Positions 5,846-6,355 of a stretch of DNA of 6,355 nt are shown here, in pieces (the stretch's first letter is position 1; the number at the start of each line of letters is the position of its first letter). The notes under the pieces were generated by a model. It ran no database searches and had not been told where the DNA came from. It saw only the letters and a list, made by a program, of their open reading frames with translations. The translations under genes and the position numbers were made by a program. The stretch is from Candidatus Eiseniibacteriota bacterium (GTDB lineage Bacteria; Eisenbacteria; RBG-16-71-46): NCBI GenBank assembly GCA_005893185.1, contig VBOS01000082.1:1-6355 (forward strand), in the 5' to 3' direction.

Positions 5846-6355
5846 ATGTCCGGAGGCACGGCAACGCGAGGTCTCGACGGAGTGGTGGCGGCGCGGACGC
5901 GGCTGAGCCACGTCGACGGCCTCGCCGGGGAGCTCATCATCGGCGGTTACGAGCTCAAGGAGCTGGCGGGGAAGGTGTCATTCGAGGAGGCCGCGCACCT
6001 CCTGTGGAGCGGCCGCCTTCCGGGTCCGGACGAGCTCCAAGCCCTGCGGCGTGAAGTGGCGGCGCTGCGCCCGCTCCCCGAAGACACCCTGCGCGTGGTG
6101 CGCGCCGCCGCCAAGGCTCCCCCGATCGACGCGCTGCGCATGGCGTGCGCCACGCTGTCGCTCGACCTCGCGGATCCCGACGACATCTCGCCGGCCGCGG
6201 ACCTGCGCGCGGCGAAGATGCTGGTGGCGCGGTTCCCGACGATCGTGGCGGCGCACGCGCGGCTCGCGACGGGGAAGGAGCCGATTGCCCCGCGCAGCGA
6301 TCTGCCGCTGGCGGCCAACTTCCTGTACATGGTGCACGGGCGCGAGCCCGATGCG
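5846..6355 (+). CDS. gltA: Citrate synthase, N-terminal 170 residues (cut by window end)
   Basis: The ATG at 5846 opens a frame that stays open to the last base. The protein begins MSGGTATRGLDGVVAARTRL, then SHVDGLAGELIIGGYELKELA, the conserved N-terminal block of type I short citrate synthases (G-L-x-G-V-V-A-x-x-T-x-L-S-x-V-D-G-x-x-G-x-L-x-x-x-G-Y). FEEAAHLLWSGRLP and, near the edge, PLAANFLYMVHGREPDA also match the family. The enzyme condenses acetyl-CoA with oxaloacetate at entry to the TCA cycle, in the cytoplasm. The catalytic His and Asp lie in the missing C-terminal part, so 2-methylcitrate synthase cannot be excluded. It sits 21 bp after ctaG with a strong ribosome binding site. Confidence 0.88.
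   Translation, partial: MSGGTATRGLDGVVAARTRLSHVDGLAGELIIGGYELKELAGKVSFEEAAHLLWSGRLPGPDELQALRREVAALRPLPEDTLRVVRAAAKAPPIDALRMACATLSLDLADPDDISPAADLRAAKMLVARFPTIVAAHARLATGKEPIAPRSDLPLAANFLYMVHGREPDA

Noticed and set aside
1..6355. CRISPR array, tRNA, rRNA or phage/defence genes
   Set aside because: No regularly spaced direct repeats, cloverleaf with CCA-end features, ribosomal motifs or nuclease/toxin-antitoxin pairs were seen in the window.

Overview
The window is GC-rich bacterial DNA (roughly 70% G+C by eye), gene-dense and with strong codon bias. GTG and TTG starts, an ACE-like M2 peptidase, a CtaG protein with an extra exported N-terminal domain and a likely sigma-54 promoter would fit an uncultured lineage such as Candidatus Eisenbacteria or a relative. 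That placement is inferred from general resemblance, not from a marker gene.

Layout. Positions 1-309 (+) hold the last ~100 codons of a gene whose tail looks like a RuvA-C/UBA-type three-helix domain. It meets a convergent gene (304-1569, -) tail to tail, with overlapping stop codons. That gene encodes a polytopic GT-C (GT39/ArnT-like) glycosyltransferase-family protein. A ~480 bp gene-free stretch follows. It carries a good sigma-54-type promoter match (1842-1857) and, just downstream, a three-tier RNA hairpin (1861-1918). These lead to a small unnamed protein (2051-2563, +) made of two copies of one beta-rich repeat.

The next intergenic region (2564-2948) holds an 8 bp dyad and a compact 162 bp element with 23 bp perfect terminal inverted repeats. 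The element is flanked by TA on both sides within a C-TA...TA-G context. It looks like a non-autonomous IS630/Tc1-type miniature transposon (MITE). It lies just upstream of an M2-type zinc peptidase gene (2949-4512, +). That gene is broken by an internal deletion and frameshift exactly where the substrate-binding tyrosines should be.

After a GC-rich hairpin come ctaG (4661-5824, +), a cytochrome c oxidase assembly factor with an unusual exported N-terminal domain, and 21 bp later the first 170 codons of citrate synthase (5846-6355, +, cut by the window edge). The last two probably form an aerobic-metabolism operon linking oxidase assembly to TCA-cycle entry. The most notable items are the MITE-like palindrome, the decayed peptidase, the sigma-54 promoter with structured leader, and the CtaG N-terminal domain, which itself may have lost its central cysteine block.
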